Notes under the pieces: generated by a model
The model's database searches: none
What the model was told of the DNA's origin: nothing
The model's input: only the letters and a program-made list of their open reading frames with translations
Translations under genes and position numbers: made by a program
Assembly (NCBI GenBank): GCA_020796225.1
Contig: CM036755.1
Span: 82,405,150-82,469,149 of the forward strand
Source: Arion vulgaris
Lineage: Eukaryota; Mollusca; Gastropoda; Stylommatophora; Arionidae
Length of the DNA stretch: 64,000 nucleotides
Direction: 5' to 3'
Part shown: positions 21,296-32,696 of the stretch, in pieces
Position numbering within the stretch: position 1 is the first letter of the stretch
How the letters are laid out: the number at the start of each line of letters is the position of its first letter

Positions 21296-24200
21296 TTACT
21301 GTGACAACTTCTGAGTTTTCGCTTTTCTCTCTTGTTGTTCAGCTCGTACATAAGTCTCTTCTCAAAAGACTCTGCGCCCTTCCGTAATTTGGCTTTCCAC
21401 ACAACTCTGTCATCAGCTAGTCCCTCCCATGTGCTGGGATCTATAGAAAAGTTTTTCATTGAGGTTTTGCAGACATCTTTATATCTGAGCAGTGGTCTGC
21501 CCTGGTGCCTCTTTCCTCCGAAAGTTCACAGAACAACATTTGTTTTGGTATGCGATAAGTTTCCATTCTTCTCACATGTCCCAACCATCTTAGTCGTCTA
21601 CTGCTGAGCATGCCCATGATGGAAGGCAGATTTGCACGTTGTAGTACTTCAGTATTGGTTATCTTGTCGTACCACCTGATGTTCATAATCTTGCGGAGAC
21701 ATCGAAGGTGAAAGATGTTAAGTCTCCTCTGTGTCTTGAGTAGGCTGTCCATGTTTCTGAGCCATATAGTAAAGAACTAATTACACAGGCTCGATATATT
21801 TGAGTCTTCGTCTGCAATGTCAATTTTTGTTGTCCCACGCTCGCTTTGATAGTTTGCCGAATGTAGTAGCGGCACTCCCTATTCGAGCGTTGATTTCCTC
21901 GTCAAGAGAAAGGCTGGCAGTGACCGTGGACCCAAGATAGCAGAATTTTTGCACTGGTGTTAGATGGTCGCCATTTAAAGTGATGTTTGATGTCTTACCT
22001 CCTGACATAATACAACTGTTTTGGAGACACTTATTGTCAGAGAAAAGAGGTCGCATGCCTTTGATAAATTATTAATTAGACTTTGCAGTGTGGTCTCACT
22101 GTGGGCGACTAAGGCAGCATCGTCAGCGAAAAGGAGGTCCTTGAGAAGTATTTCCGTCGTGTTTGTCTTGGCTCTTAAGCGAGCCAAGTTAAACAGTGAA
22201 CCATCAGATCTAGTGCGGATGAAAACATCACCATCAGCGTCCCCTAAGGCGTGGTTCAAAAGGACTGCGAAGAAGATACCAAAGAGAGTGGGGCAAGGAC
22301 ACAGCCCTGCTTGACTCCACTCTTAACCTCAAAACTATCAGATGTGCTGCCATCGAACTGTATGCTGGCTTTCATGCCCTCATGGAAGGAAACAATCAAT
22401 TGGAGCAACTTTGGGGACAACAATATACTTCAATATTTTATAAAGACTTGGCCTGCTGACTGTGTCGAATGCCTTAGTCAAATCCACAAAAGCAATACAT
22501 AGAGGCTTGCTCTGCTCTCTGCACTTCTCTTGTAGCTGTCGAAGGGTAAATATCATGTCAGTTGTTGACCGTCTAGCTCTGAATCCACATTGTGACTCTG
22601 GAAGAACACGCTCCGCCAGTTTCTGTAGTCGTTTTGAAAGGACTAGTGCAAAAGCTTTGCCTGTTACGCTAGAAGGAGATGCCTCTGTAGTTGTTACAAT
22701 CCCCTTATCCCCTTTGTTTTTATAGAGTGTCACTATCTTTGCATCCCTCATGTCCTGAGGAAGTGTTTCCTCTCTCCAGCACTGAATAAGGAGATTGTAG
22801 AGGTGGGCAGCAGGACATCCCTATTGTATTTGAGGATTTCTGCAGGAATGTTGTCTAGTCCTGATGCCTTGCCATTTGAAAGTTTGTTGATTGCTTCGGA
22901 AAGTTCCTGCTCCGTGGGTTCGGTATCCAGCTCGGTTTGGTCATGATGTTTGGTATGATCTGATCGAGGACTGGGTGTGCTGGTTTCTCCACAGAGTAAA
23001 GATTGGAATAGTGTTCCACCCATCTTTCGAGCTGTTTGGTCATATCTGTTATTGGCTCACCTGTTTCTGATCTTAGTGGTGCAATTTTGTTATGTTTGGT
23101 CCCAGAGCTACTCTGATATTTTCGGACATTGCCTTGGTGTTGCCCATATCTGCAGCATTTTGTATTGCAGAACACAGATTTGACCAGTATTCATTTGCAC
23201 ACCTCCTTGACTCTCGTTGCAATACTAATTTTGTGTGTCGAAGATGGTCCTTTGAACTTCTAGGGTTTATTTTTGTGATTTATTAGAGCTCTTTTCTTTT
23301 CCTCAAGTAGAGGGCTTAGGGTTGTTTCATTTTGTTCTACCCAGTCTTTGTTGGAGAATTTCTTGGTGCCAAATGAGTCAATGGCACAGTCATATATGTT
23401 AGATTTTAGAATGTTCCACTTTTCGTCTACTCTACATTCTCCCATTTCATTTTCACACAGAGCAGTAAACGCCTTTCTGAAAGTCTACCTATTCTCTGTC
23501 ATCCCCATTTTGGTGACGCTGACTTTGGGTTTGGGTGGTCTTCTTGTTGAATAGGTTTTCCTTGGAAGTATTTTGACTTTGCTGATAACTAGTGCATGAT
23601 CTGTATCACAGTCGCGCTGTGGAAAGTACGTGTGATTTTCACTGTGTTGATGTGTTGTCTGCGTGTGAGTACAAAATCAAGCTGGTGCCAGTGACCTGAT
23701 CTTGGGTGGCACCATGACACCCTGTGTCTGTGTTTGACAGCAAAAAAACGTATTTGTCACACACATGTTGTTTTGGAGCAGAATTCAAGCAGTCTTTGAC
23801 CATTATCGTTGATATTTCCAATGCCATGATGACCCAGGCATACTGGCCATGACTGGTGATCAGATCCTATGCGTGCATTTAAGTCGCCCAATATAAACAG
23901 TTGCTCATCTACTGGAAATGAATTAACGACATTCTGTAATGAGTCATAAAACTTGTCTTTATCTTCTGCAGACGCTGCTAGGGTTGGTGCGTAGACACAT
24001 GATGTTTAGGAGTCCACTTTTACATTGAGTCGTAGTGATATTACTCGTTCTGATGCAGCTACTGGTGTATGAATAGCTTTCACAAGTCTATTGTGCACGG
24101 CAAAGCCGACTCCATACAGTCTAGGTTGATTGGTGCTTAGGCCCTGCCAGAAGAATGTGTAATTCTTTTCTTTTACTGAACCACAGCCTGGAAGCCTGGT

Positions 24201-24620
24201 TTCCTGTAGTGCGGCTATGTCTACCTGCAGTCTCTCAAGTTCTCTGTCTATAACAGCTGTTTTCCTGATGTCTTTTGTTTTCGTCGGGTCTAGGTTGACA
24301 AGTCCAGGACACATGGTCCTTACGTTCCATGTGCCAAATCTAAGAGGTTTATTTGTCTTGTGTCTCTGTAACTGTTGCTTACCGTGTTGTGCTCGAGCCG
24401 AAAGAAAAGATGAAGTGTCTTCTCTCTTTGTGCCTAGCCTGGGCAGCTGATATGGAGAATGTGCCTTGCCCATTTTGCACAAACCTCCTCTCTACCCTAC
24501 TGTTTTTCCAAAGGAAAGACAAAGTCTATACGTTTGGAATCCAGCAGGGTTTACAGGAGATGCCAGAAGATAGCAAGGAATACACACTTAACCATCAACT
24601 GCCTTAGGGTCCCTCCCTCC
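21255..24620 (-). mobile_element. RTE-like non-LTR retrotransposon, endonuclease and RT, decayed
   Basis: Minus strand. An APE-type endonuclease starts RFGTWNVRTMCPG, with LQVDIAALQETRLPG (metal-binding Glu in QE) and VGFAVHNR. Its C-terminal part (QDQVTGTSLILYSH, frame changed) is near 23.7 kb. The reverse transcriptase has KIVTLYKNKGDKG, SVTGKAFALVLSKRL, QCGFRARRSTTDMIF, IAFVDLTKAFDTVSR and then LLFADDAALVAHSE, the FADD catalytic motif. The C-terminus is IMNIRWYDKITNTEVL, RRLRWLGHVRRM and, at the end, STWEGLADDRVVWKA. At least six frame breaks make it inactive. It lies antisense to nothing and sense with the host gene, inside the intron between the exons at 25.76 and 20.80 kb. Confidence 0.9.
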
Positions 24621-24859
24621 GGATTTTTGGTCAAGGTTTACTCCTCTAGCCCTCTGCATTACCGTGCTGACCCACAAGGCAGTGGGATTTTTTATCAGGT
24701 TTACTCCTAGCCTTTGGCTCTCCCCGAGCCCCTCTCCACAAGGCAGTGTGTGTAGCAATTACAAATAGTACATACTGGGTAAATAACACAGTATGACCAT
24801 AGGCCTTAATGACGTTTTCACATCTCTATTGATAGGATCTTGCAGCCGTTTAACTAGTT

Positions 24860-25345
24860 CAAAGCAGATAATAGTTGCTTATATACTTCAGTAGTGTATA
24901 TATATATATATACACATGACCTAAATATTTCCACCTTCGTTTCCTTATAATATTTGATACGGGTTGTTGCTGTTAAGCCCAGTGTATGCATATTATCCAA
25001 CAGGAAACACTTTTGTATAGACGAGTCACTAAGATTTGACAAACATAAAAATCTAACTTTAATGTACAACAACCGGAGTTAAACTGTAGCATGGCTTAAG
25101 CTAGTTGCTTAGATCAGACGAAAAGAGACTAAATCAACAAGTCCTTACGTGGTCACCAGTTGGGAAAAGAAAACGTGGAAGACCTAAGACCACTCTTTGA
25201 AGAACAATCCTACAAGAAAGTAAACTATTGGGATGTAAAACCATACGAGATCTCCAACTGCTAACAACGAACAGTATTACATGGAGATCTAAAACCTCTG
25301 CCTCAATGTGCGCCTTTGGCATGAAAGGAACAAACGAACTAACTA
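24860..25345. mobile_element. repeat family G (reverse) and LINE tail
   Basis: Bases 24950-25070 are a reverse copy of family G ('catattatccaacaggaaac'). Bases 25085-25345 (plus) hold a LINE C-terminus: SPVGKRKRGRPKTTL, then LLGCKTIRDLQLLTTNSITW. An (at)n run lies at 24896-24914. Confidence 0.6.
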
Positions 25346-25759
25346 ACTATATAAATATACATCGTTGTATAAAAAAGGGATCATTTACATTTTTACTTGA
25401 CATGCACAAAAGGCAGAAAATGAAGATAGTTCCTGAAAGTACTAAAAGTAAAATATGTTGAGAACATGAGAATAAAATAAAAGAACAAAGTAAATAATGA
25501 ATCAGAATAAATGAGAATTAGTAGAAACTAGATTTGTCTACCATGAAGGAGAGAAGATATACTAATCAACTTCTCATGGATACAGTGATCAACTTGACAT
25601 TGTGATGGCTGCGGCAACTGAGGACGGAGCATGCATGGGAATGCCTAATGTGCAAAGATGTTGATTGAATAGCATAACATAACATAACATATTGCAATTC
25701 TTTAAGTTATACGACAACAGAGAGACATGTTTAGTTATTATTATACAGAAGACACTTAC

Positions 25760-25795
25760 CTTGTGAAGCAATAAAACTTTCTTGTCATTGTAACC
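25760..25795 (-). CDS. RPTP micro-exon in D1, one base short
   Basis: Reads GYNDKKV and then, if one T is restored in the run at about 25772-25775, FIASQG, i.e. the phosphatase motif GY..KKxFIASQGP. As written the frame fails (..KKVLLLHK). It has 36 bp where 37 are needed (phase 0 in, 1 out). A separate 37-bp exon for this motif is a known feature of receptor phosphatase genes. Acceptor 'ccgcag', donor 'gtaag'. The next exon (20899) supplies the GP of QGP. Confidence 0.8.
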
Positions 25796-25848
25796 CTGCG
25801 GAAAAAACGATAAAAAATAATCAGAAACAATGTTGTACAATCTCTCTC

Positions 25849-26012
25849 TTATTTATTTAAAGTTTCCTCAATGAAATATCTAACCAAAACTCTGCACTTT
25901 ATTGTTAACATTTATTTGCTTGAGCCAGCTCTGACCTCCTTATTTAAGTTTCCTCAATGAAATATTTAACAAAAATCTGCACTTTATTGTTAACATTTAT
26001 TTGCTTGCCAAG
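25849..26012. repeat. direct duplication, two units of ~80 bp
   Basis: 'aagtttcctcaatgaaatat' to 'ttaacatttatttgcttg' occurs twice (about 25859 and 25947). Intronic. Confidence 0.85.
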
Positions 26013-26099
26013 TCTTCCACAATTACAAAACACATGCAGATTCTACAATTTAGCATTGGCTGCGCAAGAGTGAAAACTCACAGCCCTGGTTAGAAGATG

Positions 26100-26375
26100 A
26101 AGGACAAGAAGAAATAGCATGAGCTAGCTCTAATTGATCAATCTGATCAGATACCATGCTACAGAATAACTCCAGATGTTGTACATTAAAGTTAGATTTT
26201 TCTGTTTGTAAAATCCTAGTTACCCGTCTATACAAAAGTGTGTCCTGTTGGATAATGTGCATACACTTTTGCTGAAATTAGGATGTGCCTGTCCTAGGAC
26301 TCTAACAGGGGCACACAATACTGAGCACCTATGGGTCTGCCCAGAGTGCAATGATGTTGGTTCAGTAAGTTGAGT
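26100..26375. repeat. family G repeat and RNase H-type LINE end
   Basis: Bases 26170-26300 match family G ('ctgttggataatgtgcatac'). Bases 26310-26375 match the LINE end of 10.32-10.38 kb ('gcacctatgggtctgcccag'). Confidence 0.5.
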
Positions 26376-26384
26376 ATAGCAGAC

Positions 26385-26815
26385 ATGCAAGAAAACTAAA
26401 CCACTTCCACACAAGCTGTCTACATAAAATACTAAAAAAAAAACTGGCAGACAAAATTCCAGACACCGAAGTCCTCATAAGAACAAAGATCCCAAATATC
26501 AAAACTTTGTTGCAAAAGACCCAAGTCAGATGGGGTCTGTTACGTTGCTCGGATGCCTGATAAACGCATTCCAAAACAGTCGATGTTTGGCGAGCTTGAA
26601 AGGGCAGACGTTCAGTTGGTGGACAGAAAAAACGATTTAAAACACTCTAAAGTGTCTGAAATGCTTCCATATAGACACCACGTGCTGAAAATTCCTTGCG
26701 CAAGATTGTCAAATATGGCGCTGTAACAACACAAGAGGAACTCGCATAGGTGAGAATCTTTGTGGCACAGAGAAAACAAGCTGGCGGAAAGACAGAACAC
26801 ACAACACACATGTCT
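26385..26815 (+). mobile_element. LINE 3' coding tail, family H
   Basis: Plus strand: NHFHTSCLHKILKKKLADKI, PDTEVLIRTKIPNIKTLL, QVRWGLLRCSDA; later frames give RFKTL and, near the end, QRKQAGGKTEHTTHMSNLDH. This is a CR1/RTE-like C-terminus ('F..RCLRxIL..W..KI.DTEVL..'). It has several stops. Confidence 0.65.
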
Positions 26816-27034
26816 AACCTTGATCACGTATCCTGGTAGGGGATTGTGTTCTAGGTTTGGAATTTACAATCACCTCCGCACACACCACAGAGGTGCAGCA
26901 ACACATGTATGAGGATGTTGTCATCATCGTTTGCGATGGACGTCTATTAACCAATAAGACTGTTAATCTCATAGTTAGTTTTTATCTTGGACAAATCACA
27001 AAGATAATTCATGCAATACCGTCCGTGTGGTTCC

Positions 27035-27285
27035 GGGGCCCGCTATGAAGACAAATAGTACCACTGCCACCTACAAGACATGTTGTAAGAGACAACTGAT
27101 GCAGAGGTCTAGGGAAGCTATCTTAGTATATAAAAAGCGTCGCAGAAATCGGATGCACTGGCCTAATTGTGGGCGCATAACTGAAACAACGTATAATAAT
27201 CGCTCTTTGACTCAGATGACATACAAATCACACCGAGTGCTTTACAAGTGTTCAATATGGAGCGTTCAGAAGAAGCTCATACAAT
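27035..27285 (-). repeat. SINE-like family B
   Basis: Reverse copy: 'tagtaccactgccacctaca', 'tcggatgcactggcc', 'gctctttgactcagatgaca', ending in a gaagaag run. It sits just downstream of the exon at 27318 in the gene's direction. Confidence 0.7.
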
Positions 27286-27317
27286 GCACATATAACAAAC
27301 ACAGTGTCCCATCTTAC

Positions 27318-27393
27318 CTGGATATGTGAAGCATTGATGTAATCATTTTGTTTGTGGTTGTTACTGCTCATCAAGTTTACACGGGGTGGTCAT
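27318..27393 (-). CDS. RPTP exon: D1 (DHPRV..NDYINASHI), one base short
   Basis: After acceptor 'gagtacag' it reads DHP, then with one extra C in the run at about 27382-27385 RVNLMSSNNHKQNDYINASH, IQ and donor 'gtaag'. NDYINAS is the phosphatase substrate-recognition strand. The exon has 76 bp where 77 would join phase 1 (previous exon ..ICA|Y) to phase 0. The loss is in a homopolymer. Confidence 0.82.
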
Positions 27394-27559
27394 CTGTACT
27401 CAAGTAAATAAAAATAGTTACATTTTTGGAGTCAATATTTTAGACGTTAATTCTTTGCATATGCAAGAACAGATGATCAACAGCATTTTCAAGTCTCTTA
27501 GACACGGATCACATACAAAGCTCAAAGAGTTGTTAAAAGTGGTTGATATTGAGCGTTCA

Positions 27560-27652
27560 ATGAAGAAGCTTCCAAACTGCCCGCAGCGGTGTTTGAAACA
27601 GGTACGCTTGGGTTCGAGCTCACAACCTCTTAAGCTACAGACGCCCACCAGA
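27560..27652 (-). repeat. tRNA-derived SINE, family F fragment
   Basis: The minus strand reads 'tgtagcttaagaggttgtga' (A-box-like), then 'acctgtttcaaacaccg' (B-box-like). Fuller copies: 31.99, 57.30 and 60.10 kb. Confidence 0.55.
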
Positions 27653-27954
27653 TATCTGATATACCATGATATCATCCGTTTATGACATAGTTTGTGAACT
27701 TTCCATGATCTGCTCACCTGTAATTTTCATTGTGTACACAATGAAGTACACTTGAGGCAATTGTGTACCCTGTGGAACACCAGGGCTTATTGTTGATAGT
27801 TGAGATACCCAACTACCACACTTAAGCATGTTCCCTCTCTGATATAAGACTGAAGAAATCCAATTAATAAAAAACAGACAAATTTGAAATTTCAGAAAAA
27901 GAAGAATACAAAATATCCAAAGAGAATCTGCTGTATGCATTCTTCAAATCTACA

Positions 27955-28062
27955 GCCACTACACAAGCCGCTCTGTGTGGCAGCCACCATACAAGCCACT
28001 CTGTGTGACAGCCGCCACACAAGCCGCTCGTGACAGCCGCCACACAAGCCGTTCTTTGTGAA
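27955..28062. repeat. tandem repeat, ~28 bp x 4
   Basis: Units 'gccgccacacaagccgctct' + 'gtgtgaca', with slight changes. Intronic. Confidence 0.85.
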
Positions 28063-28069
28063 TGAAACT

Positions 28070-28780
28070 TACAAAAATATCATGTCATTCTAGACCATAA
28101 ATTGCCAAACATTTTCAGCCCACTGCCCACTTTGCACGACATAAACTTTGTAACGCCCATCCCCATTATAACAGTTTGCCAACGCACCCCCTCCCAACAT
28201 ATTCTTGCTCTATTTTTCTTTGACATAGTAAATTGAAATATATTTCTGTCATACATGGTCAATTTTCGAATGATTATATACAAGAAATAGAAAATTTATG
28301 AAAACGTGGATCGTATAAGACGGGCATAAGATGAATTAAAATGCAGAATTCAAATTTTAAATGATTATCTAATCGCAAAATCACAAAAGTGATTTATTTT
28401 AAAATATATATTATTAATTTCTTCTTTAAGAGCCACTAACCCTAATCACCTGAACCCCCCCCCAAATGTCTGAACGCCCCTAAAATGCTTCTGAACCCAC
28501 TACCCCCTATCTTAGAAGGCATCAGAGCCACTGGGTTTTGGGGGAGTGGTACCGCCACTTTAGGAACCTGTGTTCTATGTATGGCTCAGAAAGTCACTCT
28601 AGAGATCATACATCAGAAAGTAAAATTATAAAGCACAGATGTAAAGAGCACACTAGAGAACACATCTACAAAGGGTACATAACCAGTAACAAGCAGAAAC
28701 CATATGTAGCATGCACTTTATCTTTTGCTGAGACACAATAGTTAAGATAAAAGATAACAAAGAAGAAGAAGATATCTCTT
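28070..28780. other. intron, nothing recognised
   Basis: AT-rich intron with a C-rich patch at 28455-28465. No gene or classified repeat that I can support. Confidence 0.4.
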
Positions 28781-28786
28781 TCTTAC

Positions 28787-28874
28787 ATGCACAAATATAC
28801 TTGTATCTGTTCTTCATCTTGTTTTCCGGCCTCTCTGCTACCTTTGTTGTGGCATCATTATTTGTGGGAATTTT
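28787..28874 (-). CDS. RPTP exon: start of D1 (PENKMKNRYK)
   Basis: 88 bp, phase 0 in and 1 out. KIPTNNDATTKVAERPENKM, then KNRYKYICA. The KNRY loop recognises phosphotyrosine substrate and opens the catalytic domain. PEN-K-x-KNRYK is typical of receptor phosphatase D1. Acceptor 'attgtag', donor 'gtaag'; the split Tyr (T|AT) leads into DHPRV of 27318-27393. Intact. Confidence 0.93.
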
Positions 28875-28969
28875 CTACAATATTAATAGATATAAAAAGT
28901 ATTATTATTGAGATAAGCGGTAGAAGACAGCTATTATTGAAGACAGCAGTAAAACTATGTGACAATAGT

Positions 28970-29118
28970 AAAACAGTAAAAAAAAAGTAATGTTGTTTTT
29001 CAAAGTACAAAAGCAATATACAGCAACATGTCAACCCAAAGGTCTTTATCAAGCAAAGGATACCACAGAAGTAATGAAATTATAAAACTACAGTACTTTG
29101 TTTTTACAGATACAGAGT
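28970..29118. mobile_element. Penelope-like tails, inverted pair
   Basis: Bases 28975-29070 hold the tail in minus orientation ('atacagcaacatgtcaac', 'ggtctttatcaagcaa'). Bases 29078-29116 hold the tail end in plus orientation ('aaactacagtactttgtttt'). Same head-to-head layout as at 917-1195. Confidence 0.6.
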
Positions 29119-29161
29119 ATTTCAGTTTTTTTACAAAAATATTATAAAATTTTAATTTATA

Positions 29162-29374
29162 AATGTGACCTATTCTCCTCACCAATCTTCATCAGAAACA
29201 AAAAAAAAAATGTTTTTTAAATGTGACCTATTCTCCTCACCAATCTTCATCAGAAACAAAAAAAATGAAATTATAAATGATGTGACCTATTCTCCTCACC
29301 AATCTTCATCAGAAACAAAAAATGTTATAAATGTGACCTATTCTCCTCACCAATCTTCATCAGAAACAAAAAAT
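29162..29374. repeat. tandem repeat, 4 units of 46-61 bp
   Basis: 'aatgtgacctattctcctca' + 'ccaatcttcatcagaaacaa' occurs four times, separated by A-runs of variable length. Confidence 0.9.
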
Positions 29375-29671
29375 GTCCACTCTATCTTTGATCTTGTGCC
29401 TTTAACTTATGGCATTCCCGGATCTACATGCAGGCAGGTTAGATTTGTTCTGTCTGTTTCTGTAAGTGTTTTGTTGCTTTTTTATCAGTGTTGGATCCCT
29501 GCTAGTTAAATAACAGATGATCAACAGCATTTTCCTACCTACTTTGTGTTACCAGAGCCAAACATGGACAATGGAGCAAAGCACAGTTAAAAAATAACTA
29601 TGCATGAAATGGAATGTCTACGAAAAGTTCCCAAAAGTCATTTGGTCTTCCCGCGCAAGTGTTTACCGTGG

Positions 29672-29905
29672 CCAGAATGTGGGGTGTAAAGAATAGAACC
29701 ACTGTTACCTGCCACGCATATCGTAAAAGGCGACTAAGGATGTTTGACTGAAATCGGATGCACATGTCCTAAACGTGTAGAAGTCTATGCGTTTTGGGGC
29801 CTACCAAACTAAAGTGCAACGTATACACGGTCTTGGCAAAGATCAAACATATCACAAAGAATGATTAAAATTGGTCGTAAGAACGAACGCAAAGAAGAAG
29901 ATTTG
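29672..29905 (-). repeat. SINE-like family A
   Basis: Reverse copy: 'agaatagaaccactgttacc', 'ggcgactaaggatg', 'cggatgcacatgtcctaaac', ending 'gaacgaacgcaaagaagaag'. Confidence 0.75.
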
Positions 29906-30019
29906 GTCTTTAATGAGCTCTTAAACCATATTTTAGGTTTCATTCGCACTAAAATGTTACCAACAACATCAGAACAGTCACCAACATCAGCATAAGAAAT
30001 AAAGTTGCGGTAGAACCTT

Positions 30020-30445
30020 GCTTGTATTACATTGAGAAACAAAGAATGAAGTGGTTCGGCAACTTAGTAAGAATGCAACCAAACTCCACAGTGTACAGAG
30101 TCTTTTACAACAGAACATCAGGAAAGAAGGCGATAGGAAGACCACGAAAAAGATGGTTAGATGGCATAGCAGAATCATGTGATAGAGCAAAAATAACAAT
30201 CACACAAGCCACCAGAACAGCGCAAGACAACAAAAAAAAAATGCCACTGGGCAACCCGGTAGCAGTGTGACCACACTGGGCAACAACCCGGTAGCAGTGT
30301 GTCGACACTGGGCAACAACCTGGTAGCAGTGTGACGACACTGGGCAACAACCCGGTAGCAGTGTGACGACACTGGACAACAACCCGGTAGCAGTGTGACG
30401 ACACTGAGCAACAACCTGGTAGCAGTGTGACGACAAAAGAAGAAA
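30020..30445 (+). mobile_element. LINE tail, family D, with amplified 3' end
   Basis: The best copy of this tail: KQRMKWFGNLVRMQPNSTVY, RVFYNRTSGKKAIGRPRKRW, LDGIAESCDRAKITITQATR, TAQDN. RP.KRW.DG is a common ending of non-LTR RT ORFs. The 3' end after 30240 is amplified (next entry). The frame is open for 82 codons, so this insertion is younger than most here. Confidence 0.75.
30243..30434. repeat. 33-bp minisatellite x 6 from a LINE 3' end
   Basis: Units 'cactgggcaacaacccggta' + 'gcagtgtgacga'. The other family D tails in this window (3.31, 3.88 reversed, 8.32 kb) have a single unit. Confidence 0.95.
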
Positions 30446-30539
30446 AGATGAAAGACTGTACATATCTAAGGTGCATGTTTTCAGCAAAAGGGAGAAGAAC
30501 TAACAAAATCCAACATAGATACATTAAAGCAAATCAAAT

Positions 30540-31025
30540 CATAGGATAAATGTCACATTGAACACTAAAAGAGAATTGTTCAACACAAGCTTTCTCCCAA
30601 CATTATGATATAAGTAACAAACCTGGATGCTGACATTAAACGATAGAAGAAAACAATAGAAGAAAACAATAGAAGAAGTAGTCACAACAGATATGAAGTG
30701 TCTATGCAGAATGCTGGAAGTATCAAGAAGAATTTAGTTTAGAAATGAAGACGTAAGGAAAAATGTGGGTCCAACATGAGTACTCTACTTCATCAAGAAA
30801 CAACAAATGAAATGGTGAGGCAACATTAACAGATTACCAACAGACAGTGTGCCCCAAAGAGCAATGTTACTCCGATACAGTGGATAGAAAGCAAAAGGCT
30901 GTCGGTGCAAAAGGTGAGCCTAAAAAATAACAGAGACAGTGCTGCACACTATTTATGAATGGCAATCAAAAGACAGTTCTGGAAATCTTTTCTTAACCTG
31001 ACGCTGTAAGCAAAACAGAATAATA
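30540..31025 (+). mobile_element. LINE tail, family E
   Basis: Plus strand: 'caagctttctcccaacatta', then EVSMQNAG, then 'ccaacagacagtgtgcccca' (TDSVPQRAML equivalent). Degenerate relative of 16.10-16.66 kb. It ends 30 bp before the phosphatase exon at 31056. Confidence 0.6.
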
Positions 31026-31055
31026 GAAAATGAAATGAAAACATATAATGCTTAC

Positions 31056-31237
31056 ACTGAATTGTTCCTGATAGAAACTTTTGTTATGTGTTGACAAGAA
31101 CATGTCCAGATTCTTCAACTGTATGGTTGTACGACTCACGTCGGAGACAACATTGTAGTAAGCGCCAGAACCATCATTGCTTGTTTCAATATTACCTTTT
31201 TCTTTGGAGTTTGATTCTTTGTCTTTGTGGTTTTTCT
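31056..31237 (-). CDS. RPTP exon: juxtamembrane region
   Basis: 182 bp, phase 1 in and 0 out. A charged stretch KNHKDKESNSKEKGNIETSN, then GSGAYYNVVSDVSRTTIQLK and NLDMFLSTHNKS, ending QEQFS before donor 'gtaag'. YYNVV.....I.L.xL..F...H is the usual cytoplasmic juxtamembrane segment leading into D1 (..EEF..LP). Intact. It continues directly into KIPTNND of 28787-28874. Confidence 0.9.
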
Positions 31238-31405
31238 CTGAGGGACAAGAAGAAAGAATTGAAAGATTAGCTTATTGATTGAGTTCATAAGATAGAAAGA
31301 AAATAAAAGTAACTAACACTATTCATATAATAAAATAAAATATATATAATTTGATGAAGACTTTTCAGACCTTAGCGTATGAAGTGCCTCTCACTTCACA
31401 TTTTT

Positions 31406-31702
31406 AGTACACTAGTCAGCAGGATTTAGGAGGGCCGATCAGTATAGTACACTAGTCAGCAGGATTTAGAAGGGCCGATCAGTATAGTACACTAGTGAGC
31501 AGGATTTAGAAGGGCCGATCAGTATAGTACACTAGTCAGCAGGATTTAGAAGGGCCGATCAGTATAGTACACTAGTCAGCAGGATTTAGAAGGGCCGATC
31601 AGTATAGTACACTAGTCAGCAGCAGGAGTTAGGAGGGCCGATCAGTATAGTACACTAGTCAGCAGCAGCAGGATTTAGAAGGGCCGATGGGCCGATCAGT
31701 AT
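31406..31702. repeat. 40-bp minisatellite x 7
   Basis: Units 'agtacactagtcagcaggat' + 'ttagaagggccgatcagtat'. The last units gain extra 'agc' triplets. Followed by a tRNA-like block (minus strand, 'gtgggttcaattc' B-box at about 31735). Confidence 0.95.
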
Positions 31703-31989
31703 AGCCTCACTGTAGAAAGTTGAGAGAAGAATTGAACCCACAACCCTCTTGTGTTTGAGTGGATAGGCGAACGCTTACACATTACGCTAATCCGTCCCAC
31801 TAACCCTTTTTGTACCCTAAGGTATATATTGGGGAGCACAGTATTAGGACTGTATTTTTTTCAACGGCCATCGGCATATGATGGATAATGTAGTCAACCT
31901 TGTCTTTTTAGTTATTTTTCTGGTACCAAAATTGAGTATATTAGTATATACCCAAGTTGCGGTATGAGTGGATGTCGACAATGGGAGGT

Positions 31990-32250
31990 TTAAAACTGAA
32001 AAATGAAAATCGTGGCATATCCTTTACATGACGTAGCCATCAACCACAGTAAACGAATCGTTGATTTTCTAGGCACGACTTATACGTTGAGTAGTTTGTC
32101 ATTACTTTCTGAACGGTGAGGTCTATTTTTACTTTTCGTAAATATCCCACCAAAACGATTTGCTCCTAAACTGCCTGCTGCTGAGTTTGAACCAGGTACG
32201 CTTGGGTTGTGATCGAGCTAACTACCGTTTACGCTACAGACGCTCACATG
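31990..32250 (-). repeat. tRNA-derived SINE, family F
   Basis: On the minus strand the head contains a tRNA-like A-box region ('tgtagcgtaaacggtagtta') and B-box ('ggttcaaactc'), followed by about 190 bp of tail that includes the complement of 'gatttctaggcacgacttat'. Copies at 57.30 and 60.10 kb, partial at 27.56 and 55.07 kb. Confidence 0.65.
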
Positions 32251-32577
32251 TGTTTCAAACTACAGAGTATTAAACCGTGGTTAAAGTGCAGGCTCCACCG
32301 TTTGTAAAATTTTAGTTACCCATCTGTACATATTTGTTTCCTGTTGGATAATATGCATACACTTTTGTTGAATTTCGGATGTGACTGTTCACATGACTTA
32401 AGGGCATAACAGGAGCGCAACAAACTCACGTTCTCATGGCATACCACACAGATAACATAGATTGGTTACCTTGGTTGATAAGAACGAAAGAACGAAAGCA
32501 AATAATCAACACCGACTATATATTGTGAATTAGTTTTCTCAATTCAACAACAACATTTAGCCTACCCAAAGACTCAC

Positions 32578-32696
32578 CTCTTGTGGTCAATTCTGTTTCA
32601 GAATGGCTATTCATACTGCCAATGTTCATCAAATTAAAACTGCTTCTATTTATGTTGTTTCCATTATGTTGTCTAGGTTTTGCTTTCTTGCGTCGC
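32578..32696 (-). CDS. RPTP exon: first cytoplasmic segment
   Basis: 119 bp, phase 2 in and 1 out. With TG from the transmembrane exon it reads W|RRKKAKPRQHNGNNINRSSF, then NLMNIGSMNSHSETELTTR. The basic RRKKAKPR right after the membrane span is a stop-transfer signal and fixes the cytoplasmic side. Acceptor 'ccacag', donor 'gtgag'. Intact. Confidence 0.88.

Noticed and set aside
30105..30524. A 139-codon open frame on the minus strand
   Set aside because: It is antisense to a LINE tail and its 33-bp repeat; repetitive VVAQCRHTATGLL-type residues, no homology I recognise.
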